Origin: CAZSDU01 sp963662525
GTDB taxonomy: Bacteria; Bacteroidota; Bacteroidia; Bacteroidales; FEN-979
DNA: 64,000 bases
Assembly (NCBI GenBank): GCA_963662525.1
Contig: OY759717.1
Span: 1,984,001-2,048,000 of the forward strand
Direction: 5' to 3'
Positions 1 to 10,059 of this stretch are shown here, piece by piece. Made by a program: the position numbers and the translations under genes. Below the pieces are notes generated by a model, which saw only the letters and a list, made by a program, of their open reading frames with translations, was not told where the DNA came from and ran no database searches. Positions within the stretch are counted from its first letter, which is position 1, and each line of letters opens with the position of its first letter.

Positions 1-1261
1 ATAATTCCTTTCCATTGCAGATGGCTTCGAATCGTTCAACCAGTCCTTCTTTATTCCGGTGCTTCTTCGCCAGTGGCGACATCTCGACCGGATAATCAGT
101 AATAAAAGTTGGCTGTATGAGAAATGGCTCGCATTTTTCGCCAAAAATCTGATCAATGATTTTTCCTTTGGCCATGGTACGGTCAATGGGAACATTTAAC
201 CGCTGGGCGATACCGATAAGTTCTTCTTCGGATTTCCCATCAATATCAATACCGGTGAAGTTTTTAATCACCTCATACATGGAAAATCTTTTCCATGGGC
301 GTTTGAATTCTATTCGCTGAGCTCCTACCTTTATCTCCGTAGTGCCATGAAGATCAATGGCTATTTTTTCAACCATCTCCTCTACAAGATTCATCATCCA
401 TTCATAGTCCTTATAGGCGACGTAAAGTTCCATCTGGGTAAATTCAGGATTGTGAAAGCGATCCATCCCCTCATTCCTGAAATCTTTGGAAAATTCATAA
501 ACACCATCATATCCTCCGACAATCAGGCGTTTTAGGTATAATTCGTTGGCAATGCGAAGATAAAGAGTCATATCAAGACTATTATGATGAGTCTTGAAGG
601 GGCGGGCAGCCGCACCTCCGTAAAGTGGTTGCAGAATGGGCGTGTCCACTTCAAGGTATCCCCTGGTATTTAAAAAACCACGCATGGAATTGATCAGGGA
701 GGTTCGTTTAATAAAAATTTCCCTGACCTGTGGATTCACGATCAGGTCAATATATCTTTGACGGTACCGTTGCTCAGGATCAGTAAAAGCATCATATACA
801 ATTCCTTCAGTTTCCTTAACAATGGGAAGCGGACGCAGTGATTTACTTAGCAACTTCAGTGATTTAACATGAATGGTTATTTCACCCATCTGTGTAATAA
901 ATACAAAACCAGTCACGCCGATGATATCACCGATGTCAAGCAGTTTTTTGAATACAGTATTGTACATGGTTTTATCTTCTCCCGTACAAATATCATCCCG
1001 CTTGATATATAGTTGTATCCTTCCTGTTACGTCTTGTATTTCCACAAAGGAAGCGGCACCCATGATCCGTCTGCTCATAATTCTTCCGGCGATATATACC
1101 TCCTGAAAAAGGGTGTTATCAGCCGGATATTTTAATTTTATTTCAACCGAAGTTGTATTTATGGGAAAAGTATCAGGGGGATAGGGATTAATTCCAAGTT
1201 TGATCAGTTCAGATAAGGAATTCCTGCGGATAGTTTCCTGCTCGCTTAATATTATACTCAT
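1..1261 (-). CDS. lysS: Lysyl-tRNA synthetase, class II (C-terminus cut by window edge)
   Basis: Charges tRNA-Lys with lysine in the cytoplasm. The reverse strand reads about 420 residues from an ATG at 1261 without a stop and runs off the window. The N-terminal OB-fold that binds the anticodon is visible at about residues 55-150 (VYIAGRIMSRR, SFVEIQDVTGRIQLYI), followed by the class II catalytic core with motif 2 (FRNEGMDRFHNPEFTQME) near residues 255-275. A full bacterial LysRS is about 500-570 residues, so motif 3 lies outside. It is the last gene visible in the minus-strand series that starts near 10.9 kb; recO ends 31 bp upstream of its start. Confidence 0.97.
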   Translation of the reverse strand, partial: MSIILSEQETIRRNSLSELIKLGINPYPPDTFPINTTSVEIKLKYPADNTLFQEVYIAGRIMSRRIMGAASFVEIQDVTGRIQLYIKRDDICTGEDKTMYNTVFKKLLDIGDIIGVTGFVFITQMGEITIHVKSLKLLSKSLRPLPIVKETEGIVYDAFTDPEQRYRQRYIDLIVNPQVREIFIKRTSLINSMRGFLNTRGYLEVDTPILQPLYGGAAARPFKTHHNSLDMTLYLRIANELYLKRLIVGGYDGVYEFSKDFRNEGMDRFHNPEFTQMELYVAYKDYEWMMNLVEEMVEKIAIDLHGTTEIKVGAQRIEFKRPWKRFSMYEVIKNFTGIDIDGKSEEELIGIAQRLNVPIDRTMAKGKIIDQIFGEKCEPFLIQPTFITDYPVEMSPLAKKHRNKEGLVERFEAICNGKEL

Positions 1262-1292
1262 AATTTACAATAATTTCCGCAAAGATAAGGAA

Positions 1293-2018
1293 TTAGGACA
1301 AAACACTGTGAAGTACAAGGTGTGACTTCAAGCCTTTAAACCCGGGAAGATGCAATTGATAGTACTTGATGATTGTTTCAAGCAAGTGGTTTTTTGTATC
1401 TGTATCTAAAAAGATCGTACTGAAGAGCTCAAGGGGAGTTGTACTCAGAAGAAAAAAAATCCGGCTTTCATTGGGATCAAGATAATTAGGGTCCCCAGAC
1501 ATTTTCGACTGGAAATTACCGTCCCGGAGGTGGAAAAGATCATTGGAAGAGGAGTAATTGTTTTGTGGTTGAATTCCCAGATGACGGGTCAACTGCATGG
1601 CAAAAACAAGATGAAAACATCCGGCATTTTCTTCCATTGTATCGAGTTGAAGGAAGGATTGCCAGAGAAAGCTGAAAAGTGTAGGATTGGCCTCCTCTTC
1701 CCTAATTGATTTATATATTAATTCATTAATAAAAAGGGCAACAGAACTTTTTTGTATATCAAAGGGGATTTGCTGGTAGGGGTAAGCAAAACGAATTTCT
1801 TTAGCAGATTGGATATTGCTTTTCTGTTTATGGTACACTTCCATTTCCAGCAAGGACAGTGTCTGAAAACAAACAGACTTGAATTTTGATTTTTTACTGT
1901 GAATACCTCTGAAAATGTAGGATTGCAAACCAAATATCTCGGTGTATATTTTAACGATTACACTGGTTTCAGAAAATTTGGTTGAATGAAGGACAATGCC
2001 CTTGGTTTTATGCATCAT
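1293..2018 (-). CDS. recO: DNA repair protein RecO
   Basis: Recombination mediator of the RecFOR pathway, which loads RecA on SSB-coated gaps. The 241-residue product begins with the typical RecO N-terminus (HKTKGIVLHSTKFSETSVIVKIYTE), an OB-fold, and ends in the helical domain (ETIIKYYQLHLPGFKGLKSHLVLHSVL). The zinc-binding cysteines of some RecO proteins are absent, as is common in this phylum. Two consecutive ATGs (2018 and 2015) are possible starts. It lies 12 bp downstream of the FkbM-like gene and probably shares its transcript. RecO beside porZ is, from memory, a familiar arrangement in Bacteroidota. Confidence 0.9.
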   Translation of the reverse strand: MMHKTKGIVLHSTKFSETSVIVKIYTEIFGLQSYIFRGIHSKKSKFKSVCFQTLSLLEMEVYHKQKSNIQSAKEIRFAYPYQQIPFDIQKSSVALFINELIYKSIREEEANPTLFSFLWQSFLQLDTMEENAGCFHLVFAMQLTRHLGIQPQNNYSSSNDLFHLRDGNFQSKMSGDPNYLDPNESRIFFLLSTTPLELFSTIFLDTDTKNHLLETIIKYYQLHLPGFKGLKSHLVLHSVLS

Positions 2019-2029
2019 GGATGAGAACG

Positions 2030-2902
2030 CTATCCGTTTTCATAAGCCCAGTCCTTAATTTCATCAAAAAGCTTAAAACTTTCAATGGTGGAAGGATGCT
2101 GTAAGATTGATTCCACTGATACTTCAGGTAAAAGATCCCGACCAATATCGTTTCTGACAAAAACAGCATTGAAACCATAGCTGTTTGCTCCGACAAGACG
2201 GTATCCTTTACGCTTTGCCAAATTATACATTGCTATCGGTGAAGCTCCGTGGTAAACCGGATGCTTACCGGGAAAAAAATATGCAGGATCGTATGGAACC
2301 ACGATGTTATGGTACCCAAATTCAACGTGGGTTTCAATCATCACGACACGGGGATTGGTAACATTCAATGCATCCCAGATCCAATAGTCATTTCCGTCAA
2401 TGTCGATGGATAAAAAGTCGATTTCTCCGGTAAACCCTGCATCCGCGATCAATTGATTGACATTGTCGCGGGTCAGTTTTGCGCATAAAAATTTCGGATG
2501 ATAAGCCCAATGGGTGGGATATTTTTTATAAAAATGCCGTCCCCGTTTGACTGAGGAGGGATCTCCATCGATGAATAGTCCATTCCATCCGAAGTTGAGC
2601 ACAAGGTTGGCACTATTGCTGTTGACTCCATCATCGGAACCTATTTCAATGAATGTTTTGTTGCTGGTCCCAAGAGTGGCAAAAAGAAAAAGGATTATAC
2701 CATCATCTTCAAATTGTGTAAAATTGCTAAATCCGGTGTCACGCAAGGGAATCCGTATTCCTGCTTTAGCGCAATCCTGATAATAATGAAAAAGCTGACG
2801 CTGGGCAATCTGAATCGCTGGGCTGAACTTGTTGCGGACTTTTAAAATATAAAAATGATATTTTAGGAAGTTCTTGATCTTTTGTTTAAAATTTATACCC
2901 AT
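2030..2902 (-). CDS. FkbM-like SAM-dependent methyltransferase
   Basis: A 290-residue protein with a Rossmann-type methyltransferase core: a glycine/acid-rich motif I (TFIEIGSDDGVNSNS) at about residues 83-97, an acidic end of strand 2 (GLFIDGDPSSVKRG) and a motif IV-like stretch (EIDFLSIDIDGNDYWIW). This pattern matches FkbM-type O-methyltransferases, which often act on sugars or polysaccharides. The substrate is unknown. There is no signal peptide, so it is cytoplasmic. It sits 19 bp after porZ and 12 bp before recO, inside a series that starts with polysaccharide export genes, which fits a role in glycan modification, but that is inference. Confidence 0.7.
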   Translation of the reverse strand: MGINFKQKIKNFLKYHFYILKVRNKFSPAIQIAQRQLFHYYQDCAKAGIRIPLRDTGFSNFTQFEDDGIILFLFATLGTSNKTFIEIGSDDGVNSNSANLVLNFGWNGLFIDGDPSSVKRGRHFYKKYPTHWAYHPKFLCAKLTRDNVNQLIADAGFTGEIDFLSIDIDGNDYWIWDALNVTNPRVVMIETHVEFGYHNIVVPYDPAYFFPGKHPVYHGASPIAMYNLAKRKGYRLVGANSYGFNAVFVRNDIGRDLLPEVSVESILQHPSTIESFKLFDEIKDWAYENG

Positions 2903-2921
2903 ATCAGCAGATGAATAATCC

Positions 2922-5270
2922 CTAATTAATGATTAAAATTTTTGTCACTACTTTATCTTTTCCATTACTGTCGCTGGCAAAAACCATGTAAACTCCTGTT
3001 TTGGCACGTTTCCCGTCAAAATTTTTACCATTCCAGATGGCCTGACCACCTTCTGCTATAGTTGCAAAAACCAATTGACCATTGATGTCGGCGATTTTAA
3101 CCTGAGCATTATTGACCAGTCCCTTGATGGCGATCACGCCCTCATATCCACCACGCACGGGATTAGGATAAGCATATACATTGCTGCTAGTTTCTCCGCC
3201 TTCTGTTGCCGTACTTTTAAATGAGATGATGCCTTTATCGGTGCCAAAATATACTTCTCCCGTAATATTATTAATCGCTATTGATGTAATGCGGTTGGAA
3301 AAAAGAGGACTGTTTGTTTCTGTGAAATGATAAATTTCTTTGGTCCCATCTTCTGAAAACAGAAAGACGCCACCACGGTCGGTTCCTATCCATTTCCGAT
3401 TTGCCCCATCAATTGCGATTGCTGTTGCCACCTCATTTTCCAATAAATACTGGACATCCCCTCCTTGCTCAACAAGAATACGCTGAGCATCGAAATTTTC
3501 TCCCGGAACGAAAACGTTTTCCGGGGAATAAAATACTCCTATTCCTTTTTCAGTACCGACCCAGATCTCTCCATTATGATCTTCGGCCATACAGTAAACA
3601 TTCGTTCCCGGCAGATTTCCGTTACCCGGGGTCGAATTAAGCTTTTTTGCTTCATCATCATTGGGATTATCAGGAGTACCATTGGCGGTAAAAACAAAAA
3701 GAGAATAAGCATTCATGCTTCCATAATACATAGTAACCCAGACCTGGTCATTACGGTCTACCAGCAGGATCCCCAGATTGTTTTCCTGAATGATTGGAAT
3801 ATTAAAGCCATACCATTGATTTTCTTTCTTCATTGAAAGACAACTGTTAGTATGAGAAGTTACCACCCAAAGATTACCATCCTTGTCATAAGCTACACCC
3901 CCGACCCGTATATCAGAAGTGTCGGATGCAGAATGATGGCGCAACGTGCTATTGCTTTCGACGTAACGGTTAATGGCTTCCCCGTTATAAAATTCCAGCA
4001 AACCCCTTCCCCAGGTTCCAGCATAAAACCTTTTACTGTCGAATGGATCAACAGCGATTGTCACAACATCATGACAAACCGATAAAAGAGGATTATTATA
4101 TCCGGTATAATTTTTCCAGTTTGTATTATCGAAATGGTAGATCTGGCCCTGAAAATACAATGGAACATAAGAAGCATCTCTTCCACCAGGGGCAATATAT
4201 AGGTCATTGCCATTGCAAGTCATGCTGAATGCTTTGTCTGTCAAGGGTCCACTCAGATTATAATGATTTATCAGATATGTTTTAAGGTTGAAAGAAATCA
4301 GTCCCGAATAAGTATCACCAACCCATGCTATGTCGTCATTATCTGCAATGGCATCAAGCGGATAAGGATAACCAGGGTAATAGTCTCCGATATGAACCAC
4401 ATTGGTGAACGACAGGTCATAAACCTTTACATAGTAGCGAAAGGAAACAAGCAGGTAGCGGGAATTTGATTCCAGTTTAATCACAGGATCAAAAGGGGAC
4501 ACAGGCCAGGGACTCCAGGCTCCGTTAGAAAAAGTATACATGGTATCAAGACTGATATTAGGTACGAAGTGGTTCCTTTTATTGACCACTATCTTATTGG
4601 AAAAATATGTAATACTGCTATATTCTGCGGTAGTATCCATGCGGAAATCTTTATGCCAGTTAGCAAAATTGACCAGGTTAGGGTTTTTTAGAGAAGCCTT
4701 ATAAAGACCATGTTCAGAAGCTGCGAAGAGGCTATCCTGGTCATCTTTAACAAGTCCGAGAACATTAACCTGGCTTCCGTCTTGCCCGATAAGATAAGTA
4801 TCGCGAACTTCTTCTTTGTCGATGTCGAGGACTACAATTCCAAATCCGCAGGAAAGATATGCAAGCTTACCGATAAAATAAATGGAATTAATGGTTTTAT
4901 TCCCGAGGATGGATTTTCGTTTGATATCGGAAATATTAATGATTACATTATTTTTAATGAGATCGATATTGGCATTACTATAGGCAACTACCAGGGTATG
5001 ATATTCCTTATTATAATTGATAGAACTGATACCGATGTCAGAAAGGCCATTGATCTTAGTGGTCCGGGTCACGCTATTATCTTCCTTATCGACATAAAAT
5101 ATCGCATAAGGAGTTGAACAATAAATTCGCCCATCCGCTTCTGTGACCGAGTTACAAAGCGTGTAAGGTAATTCATCTCTCCACTGCCCAATGGGGATCT
5201 GCTGTGCATTCAGGGTATTCAGTACGCTGATTAACAGACAGGAAAAAGACAAAAGGATATGAAGTTTCAT
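2922..5270 (-). CDS. porZ: PorZ-like two-propeller protein of the type IX secretion system
   Basis: A 782-residue secreted protein. Residues 1-22 are a signal peptide ending LNTLNAQQ. The body has repeated beta-propeller blades (YCSTPYAIFYVDKEDNS, IWVGTEKGIGVFYS, RKWIGTDRGGVFLFS, VYFGTDKGIISF), as in two-component-regulator propellers. The last 80 or so residues form a type A sorting domain (YAYPNPVRGGYEGVIAIKG ... GVYMVFASDSNGK ... TKILIIN). Length and architecture match PorZ of Porphyromonas (about 776 residues), a surface component of the type IX attachment complex that brings anionic LPS to PorU. Proximity to recO supports the call. It begins 84 bp downstream of cysN. Confidence 0.85.
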   Translation of the reverse strand: MKLHILLSFSCLLISVLNTLNAQQIPIGQWRDELPYTLCNSVTEADGRIYCSTPYAIFYVDKEDNSVTRTTKINGLSDIGISSINYNKEYHTLVVAYSNANIDLIKNNVIINISDIKRKSILGNKTINSIYFIGKLAYLSCGFGIVVLDIDKEEVRDTYLIGQDGSQVNVLGLVKDDQDSLFAASEHGLYKASLKNPNLVNFANWHKDFRMDTTAEYSSITYFSNKIVVNKRNHFVPNISLDTMYTFSNGAWSPWPVSPFDPVIKLESNSRYLLVSFRYYVKVYDLSFTNVVHIGDYYPGYPYPLDAIADNDDIAWVGDTYSGLISFNLKTYLINHYNLSGPLTDKAFSMTCNGNDLYIAPGGRDASYVPLYFQGQIYHFDNTNWKNYTGYNNPLLSVCHDVVTIAVDPFDSKRFYAGTWGRGLLEFYNGEAINRYVESNSTLRHHSASDTSDIRVGGVAYDKDGNLWVVTSHTNSCLSMKKENQWYGFNIPIIQENNLGILLVDRNDQVWVTMYYGSMNAYSLFVFTANGTPDNPNDDEAKKLNSTPGNGNLPGTNVYCMAEDHNGEIWVGTEKGIGVFYSPENVFVPGENFDAQRILVEQGGDVQYLLENEVATAIAIDGANRKWIGTDRGGVFLFSEDGTKEIYHFTETNSPLFSNRITSIAINNITGEVYFGTDKGIISFKSTATEGGETSSNVYAYPNPVRGGYEGVIAIKGLVNNAQVKIADINGQLVFATIAEGGQAIWNGKNFDGKRAKTGVYMVFASDSNGKDKVVTKILIIN

Positions 5271-5354
5271 AGGTATTGTTTTTCAGGGATTACCGTAAGA
5301 AATTGTCATAAAGTAACTGATTTTTACCGGATTTATTGTGAAAAAACAGCGATA

Positions 5355-6635
5355 TCAGAGGATCATTCCTGCACCCAGGGTTTCAAAACTGGCTTCATCG
5401 ATCAAAATAAGGCTGCCTGTAATACGGTTGTGGCGATAGGAGTCGAAAAACAAAGGTTTTGTGGTGTGCAATTTGACACAGGCTATTTCATTCATGTTCA
5501 CTGTGTACAATCCGGGTATCTTTTCAAGATTGTTGATATTTAAAACATAATCAACTTCACGGATTACACAACGGACGTCCCGGGAAGAATGTTTCAATAA
5601 ATATTTGGAGTTGACTTGGAGTGGCTTCGGATTCATCCAGCATATCATCACTTTAATGTCACAACTTTCAATCGGAACATCATCTATCCCGGTAATCATA
5701 TCTCCTCTGCTAATGTCAATATCGTCCTTCAACCTGAGGATCACCGACATGGGAGGAAATGCCTCATCAATAGGACCATTAAAGGTGTCAATCGAAAAAA
5801 TTTCACTCTTTATCCTTGATGGAAAGACCATAACCTGGTCATCGTGATGAAAAATTCCTCCGGCAATTCTGCCTGCATATCCTCTGTAGTCATGATGAGC
5901 TTGTGATTCCGGGCGAATCACATATTGAACAGGAAAACGTGGATGGATCAAATCATGATCCTGGCTGACAGGGATGGTTTCAAGTACCTGAAGCAATGTC
6001 CCTTCTGTGAACCAGGGCATGCGCTTTGAAACTTCGACAACATTATCCCCTTTAAGAGCGGAAATAGGAATATACCGCAAATCCTGATTTGGGAAAACAG
6101 AGGAAGTAAATTTCTGAAATTCAGTTTTAATAGAATCAAAAACATGCTGACGGTAATCCATCAGGTCCATTTTATTGATGCAGACAATAATATGCGGGAT
6201 TCCAAGTAAAGAAGCAATAAAGGCATGTCGGTGAGTTTGTTCGGTTACTCCGTTACGCGCATCTATCAGGACAATTGCCGCATTTGCAGTGGATGCTCCG
6301 GTGACCATATTCCGTGTATATTGAATATGACCGGGAGTGTCAGCGATAATAAATTTTCGTTTTGGAGTAGCAAAATACCGGTATGCAACATCAATGGTAA
6401 TACCTTGTTCCCTTTCGGCTCGTAAACCATCAGTAAAAAGTGCGAGATTTAAGTGCTCACTGCCTTTTTGAACACTGGCCCTTTTAACGGCGTCAAGTTG
6501 GTCTTCAAAAATGGATTTACTGTCATACAACAAACGGCCAATAAGGGTGCTTTTTCCATCATCTACACTGCCTGCAGTTGTAAAGCGCAAAAGTTCCATG
6601 TCTAAATATGCTTTACTTGAGAACTTGCTTTCCAT
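5355..6635 (-). CDS. cysN: Sulfate adenylyltransferase GTPase subunit CysN
   Basis: GTP-hydrolysing partner of CysD; together they make adenosine 5'-phosphosulfate from ATP and sulfate. The 426-residue product has an EF-Tu-like G domain: G1 GSVDDGKST at residues 22-30, G2 region EREQGITIDVAYRYF, G3 DTPGHIQYTRNM, G4 NKMDL, then two beta-barrel domains. There is no fused CysC kinase domain, so PAPS formation would need another gene. Its start overlaps the cysD stop by one base, a sign of translational coupling. Confidence 0.96.
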   Translation of the reverse strand: MESKFSSKAYLDMELLRFTTAGSVDDGKSTLIGRLLYDSKSIFEDQLDAVKRASVQKGSEHLNLALFTDGLRAEREQGITIDVAYRYFATPKRKFIIADTPGHIQYTRNMVTGASTANAAIVLIDARNGVTEQTHRHAFIASLLGIPHIIVCINKMDLMDYRQHVFDSIKTEFQKFTSSVFPNQDLRYIPISALKGDNVVEVSKRMPWFTEGTLLQVLETIPVSQDHDLIHPRFPVQYVIRPESQAHHDYRGYAGRIAGGIFHHDDQVMVFPSRIKSEIFSIDTFNGPIDEAFPPMSVILRLKDDIDISRGDMITGIDDVPIESCDIKVMICWMNPKPLQVNSKYLLKHSSRDVRCVIREVDYVLNINNLEKIPGLYTVNMNEIACVKLHTTKPLFFDSYRHNRITGSLILIDEASFETLGAGMIL

Positions 6636-7540
6636 TAAAAATATCCTTCTTTTTTACGGTCTTCCATAGCAGCTTCAGAGCGTTTATCATCATAACGTCC
6701 CCCACGTTCGGTAACCCGGGTTGCTGCAATTTCCTGAATAATATCTTCCAGGGTATTGGCGGTGGAAAGTGCTAATCCGGTACAGGAGATGTCGCCAACA
6801 GTGCGGCAGCGGACCTTAAGGTATTCAATTTTTTCAGATGGTTTCATTGTCATAAACGAAGCGGCAGCCAGCCAGATTCCATCTCTAAAAAAAACATCCC
6901 GCTCATGGGTAAAATAGATACTGGGAAGATCAATTTTTTCCATCAGGATATACTGCCAGACATCCATTTCCGTCCAGTTGGAAATAGGGAAAACACGGAA
7001 ATGTTCTCCCATTCGTTTCTTTCCGTTAAAAATATACCAAAGTTCAGGTCTTTGATTTTTAGGATCCCATTGTCCGAATTCATCCCTATGGGAGAAGAAT
7101 CGTTCTTTCGCACGTGCCTTTTCTTCGTCCCTTCGAGCGCCTCCGATCGCGGCGTCAAATTTATTTTTTTCAATGGTATCCAGCAATGTAACTGTTTGTA
7201 AAACATTGCGGCTGGCATTGATGCCCTGTTCTTCAATCGCCCTGCCACTATCAATAGACTCCTGAACAGAACCAACAATCAACCGGGCATTGATCCGTTT
7301 CACGAGCTGATCTCTGAAATCCAGAGTTTCCTGAAAATTATGACCAGTATCAATATGCAGGAGAGGAAAGGGAATCTTTGCCGGATAAAATGCTTTAAGG
7401 GAGAGATGTACCAATACGATAGAATCTTTCCCGCCGGAAAATAACAGGACTGGTCGTTCAAATTGAGCCGCGACTTCCCGTAAAATATAAATTGCCTCTG
7501 CCTCCAGTTCCCGCAGATGAGTCAATTGAAAATCACTCAT
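6635..7540 (-). CDS. cysD: Sulfate adenylyltransferase catalytic subunit CysD
   Basis: PP-loop ATP pyrophosphatase-family enzyme that adenylates sulfate. The 301-residue product carries the PP motif SGGKDS at residues 35-40 (LLFSGGKDSIVLVHLSLKAF) and the conserved C-terminal block (TVGDISCTGLALSTANTLEDI ... RYDDKRSEAAMEDRKKEGYF). Length is normal for the family. It lies 21 bp downstream of the Wzc-type kinase gene and one base overlaps cysN, so wza, wzc, cysD and cysN are probably co-transcribed. No cysH, cysI or cysJ follows, so the usual assimilatory cluster is not complete here. Confidence 0.97.
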   Translation of the reverse strand: MSDFQLTHLRELEAEAIYILREVAAQFERPVLLFSGGKDSIVLVHLSLKAFYPAKIPFPLLHIDTGHNFQETLDFRDQLVKRINARLIVGSVQESIDSGRAIEEQGINASRNVLQTVTLLDTIEKNKFDAAIGGARRDEEKARAKERFFSHRDEFGQWDPKNQRPELWYIFNGKKRMGEHFRVFPISNWTEMDVWQYILMEKIDLPSIYFTHERDVFFRDGIWLAAASFMTMKPSEKIEYLKVRCRTVGDISCTGLALSTANTLEDIIQEIAATRVTERGGRYDDKRSEAAMEDRKKEGYF

Positions 7541-7561
7541 ACTGATACTTCCCCGCCTTGT

Positions 7562-10051
7562 TTATGATTTTCCGAAAATCCGTTGCAGTAAGGATTTTTT
7601 CTGAGATTCTTTATCATCGGAATAATATCCGTACCCGTATCCATACCCATATCCATACCCATAACCTGATCCGTAACCATAACCGTAACCATAGCCATAT
7701 CCATAACCATATCCATAACCGTAGGAATTACGGTTAAGTTTAACATCATTAATCATAATAGCCAGATTCGGAATGTTTCTTTTTTCCATATCATGGATGA
7801 TGGTTGCAAAAACTTTCTTATGGGTATAATTCTGACGGACCAGGAAAAGATTAGCATCGGCATTCTTCATTAGGAGGAAAGCATCGGTGACCAGCCCGAC
7901 CGGTGGGGTGTCAATGATAATGTAGTCATATTGTTCTTTTAGCAAATTGAACATCTCGGTGCATTTGGCAGATGCGATTAATTCAGCTGGATTTGGAGGA
8001 ACCGGACCAGCCATGATAATGTCAAGATTTTCTATGCCGGAATATTGAATGATATCCTCAAGTTTACTTTTGTTAATCAGGTAAGAGCTTATCCCTTCGG
8101 AATTGGTAAGACCGAAATCCTGGTATATTTTAGGTTTACGCAAGTCAAATCCCATCAGTAAGGTTTTCTTGCCGTATAGCGCGAATATGGATGCCAGATT
8201 AATTGAGACAAATGTTTTTCCTGCGCTGACCATATCAGAAGTAATTAATATAGTCTGTTTTTCTTTACCCTGTAACAAATATTGCAAATTCGTTCGGATC
8301 GACCGAAAAGACTCAGCGAGTGTAGATTTTGGGGAATCGATTACAGCAACTTTTGCTTGACGGTCGCTATGAATAACATGCCCGACAATAGGAAGTGAGG
8401 TTATCTTTTCAATATCCTCACGCTCTAAAACCTTGTCATTGAAATAATCTTTTCCCAGAATGTATATAATTGGAAGGATAAGTCCTAAAATAAAAGCAAT
8501 TATGTAATTCAGACTCTTTTTGGGGAATACAGGAGAAGTACCATCCCCTCTTGCAGGGTCTACAATCTCATTATCCGACAAGTTGGCGGCCTGGGTTATC
8601 TGGGCTTCCGATCTCTTTTGCAGGAGGTAAGTATAAATGGCATCAGTGAGTTTAAACCTTCGTTCAATCCCGAATAAAATCCGTTGAGTTTCCGGCAACT
8701 GATTAATCCGGCCGGAAATCTGCGCCACCCGGTCATTTATTTCCTTTACGGCTATATCATTAGTTTTTATGGCACTTTTTATGTTCTCATTTAAAGCATT
8801 CTTTGTAGTTGCAATCTGTAAATCAAGTGATCGTAATGTGGGATTTTTGTCTTTTGAATATTGCGCCGTTTCAGTACGCTTGGTATAAAGGGCAGTGAGC
8901 TGCATGGTAAGGTCGTTTAAAACCTGATTGTCAATACCCATGGAGGCAGGGACAATCATTTCGTCCAGCTTTTGATTCTGTTCAATGTACTCCTTCATGT
9001 TGATCAGGTACTTTGATTTCACGATTAGAACAGCTTTTTCATCCTGTAGATCCATCATTTTTTCAAACACCTGTTTTGCTTCATCATCCAGATTCATAAT
9101 ATCCTTACTTGATCGAAAAACCTGGAGTGCTTTTTCATTGCTGTATAAAGTATCGGCAATACCCTGGAGTTCATTGTCAATAAAGGAGATGGTACGGATG
9201 GCAACCATGTTTTTCTTTTCCAGACCCTTGGCCAGATATTCCTGCGTAAGTTTGTTTAAAAAGTCAACCAGTTTGCTGACGTTGCCCCCTTTAAGTTTTA
9301 TTTCAATGATAGAAGCTTCTTTATTGATGGGTTCAAGACTAAATGTTTTAAATTCACTGACCAGTGTTTCATAGCTTTTAAAAATAAAAGTGAAGTTCTT
9401 TTTAATATCTTTTTCAGGATCAAAATTTGAATTTAATACAACCCTGAATTTAAAATCTTTTGTTTGAATTTCCTTATTAAATGAATAGGTCTCATCAAGA
9501 GCAATATTTGTTTTGTGGTCTTCGACTGCTTTCCGCTGGGAGTAATTATAAAACTTGATTTCTTCGTTTTTTGCCTCCAGTCTGAATTTATCTGAAGAAA
9601 TGACAGTCAGGGTAAATAATAACCCAACAGGTTGAGGGGAAGCAGTATCAAAAATCACTGAAATAGGCGAATCTTTATATAATTCCTTGGTGATGAAATT
9701 CTCTTCACTATAATACGAGACCTCAAAACCCATCTTTGTAATGGTCCGGTATGTTAGCGTATAAGATGATAGAATTCCGATTTCGTTCTGCAGGTTCTGC
9801 ATATTGTTGAAAAGCCCTAGGCCTATAATATCCTGAGGATTCATTTTGTTCTCAGACTTGTCTTTAACAAGCACGGTCGTTTTTATTTCATAAATGGGTT
9901 TTGAATATTTATTAAAAATAAAGGCAATGATTAGGGCCATGAAAATGGTAACAGCAAATAAATACCAATATCTGTAAAACTTGAATAAAATGACCTTGTA
10001 ATCAACAGATTGCTGTTGCTGTTGCGAAAAATCCTGTATATTATCGTTCAC
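7562..10051 (-). CDS. Wzc-type polysaccharide co-polymerase and BY tyrosine kinase
   Basis: Inner-membrane protein controlling exopolysaccharide or capsule chain length and export. The 829 residues comprise an N-terminal TM helix at about 32-50, a long periplasmic Wzz/GNVR domain with coiled coil, a second TM at about 520 (YIIAFILGLILPIIYILG) and a cytoplasmic BY-kinase domain with Walker A ITSDMVSAGKTFVSINLA, Walker A' LMGFDLRKP and Walker B YIIIDTPPVGLVTDA. The C-terminus before SDDKESQKK is a run of Tyr-Gly pairs of about 40 residues, far more regular than the usual C-terminal tyrosine cluster that is autophosphorylated. The gene starts 8 bp after the export lipoprotein gene. Confidence 0.93.
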   Translation of the reverse strand: MNDNIQDFSQQQQQSVDYKVILFKFYRYWYLFAVTIFMALIIAFIFNKYSKPIYEIKTTVLVKDKSENKMNPQDIIGLGLFNNMQNLQNEIGILSSYTLTYRTITKMGFEVSYYSEENFITKELYKDSPISVIFDTASPQPVGLLFTLTVISSDKFRLEAKNEEIKFYNYSQRKAVEDHKTNIALDETYSFNKEIQTKDFKFRVVLNSNFDPEKDIKKNFTFIFKSYETLVSEFKTFSLEPINKEASIIEIKLKGGNVSKLVDFLNKLTQEYLAKGLEKKNMVAIRTISFIDNELQGIADTLYSNEKALQVFRSSKDIMNLDDEAKQVFEKMMDLQDEKAVLIVKSKYLINMKEYIEQNQKLDEMIVPASMGIDNQVLNDLTMQLTALYTKRTETAQYSKDKNPTLRSLDLQIATTKNALNENIKSAIKTNDIAVKEINDRVAQISGRINQLPETQRILFGIERRFKLTDAIYTYLLQKRSEAQITQAANLSDNEIVDPARGDGTSPVFPKKSLNYIIAFILGLILPIIYILGKDYFNDKVLEREDIEKITSLPIVGHVIHSDRQAKVAVIDSPKSTLAESFRSIRTNLQYLLQGKEKQTILITSDMVSAGKTFVSINLASIFALYGKKTLLMGFDLRKPKIYQDFGLTNSEGISSYLINKSKLEDIIQYSGIENLDIIMAGPVPPNPAELIASAKCTEMFNLLKEQYDYIIIDTPPVGLVTDAFLLMKNADANLFLVRQNYTHKKVFATIIHDMEKRNIPNLAIMINDVKLNRNSYGYGYGYGYGYGYGYGYGSGYGYGYGYGYGYGYYSDDKESQKKSLLQRIFGKS
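7623..7734. repeat. Hexanucleotide-like repeat coding the Tyr-Gly tail
   Basis: A near-tandem run of 6-base units (variants of ATACCC and ATAACC on the plus strand) encodes alternating Tyr and Gly in the Wzc-type kinase. The units differ at third positions, so the DNA repeat is imperfect, but such tracts can still change length by slippage in multiples of two residues. Confidence 0.85.
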
Positions 10052-10059
10052 GGAAAATT

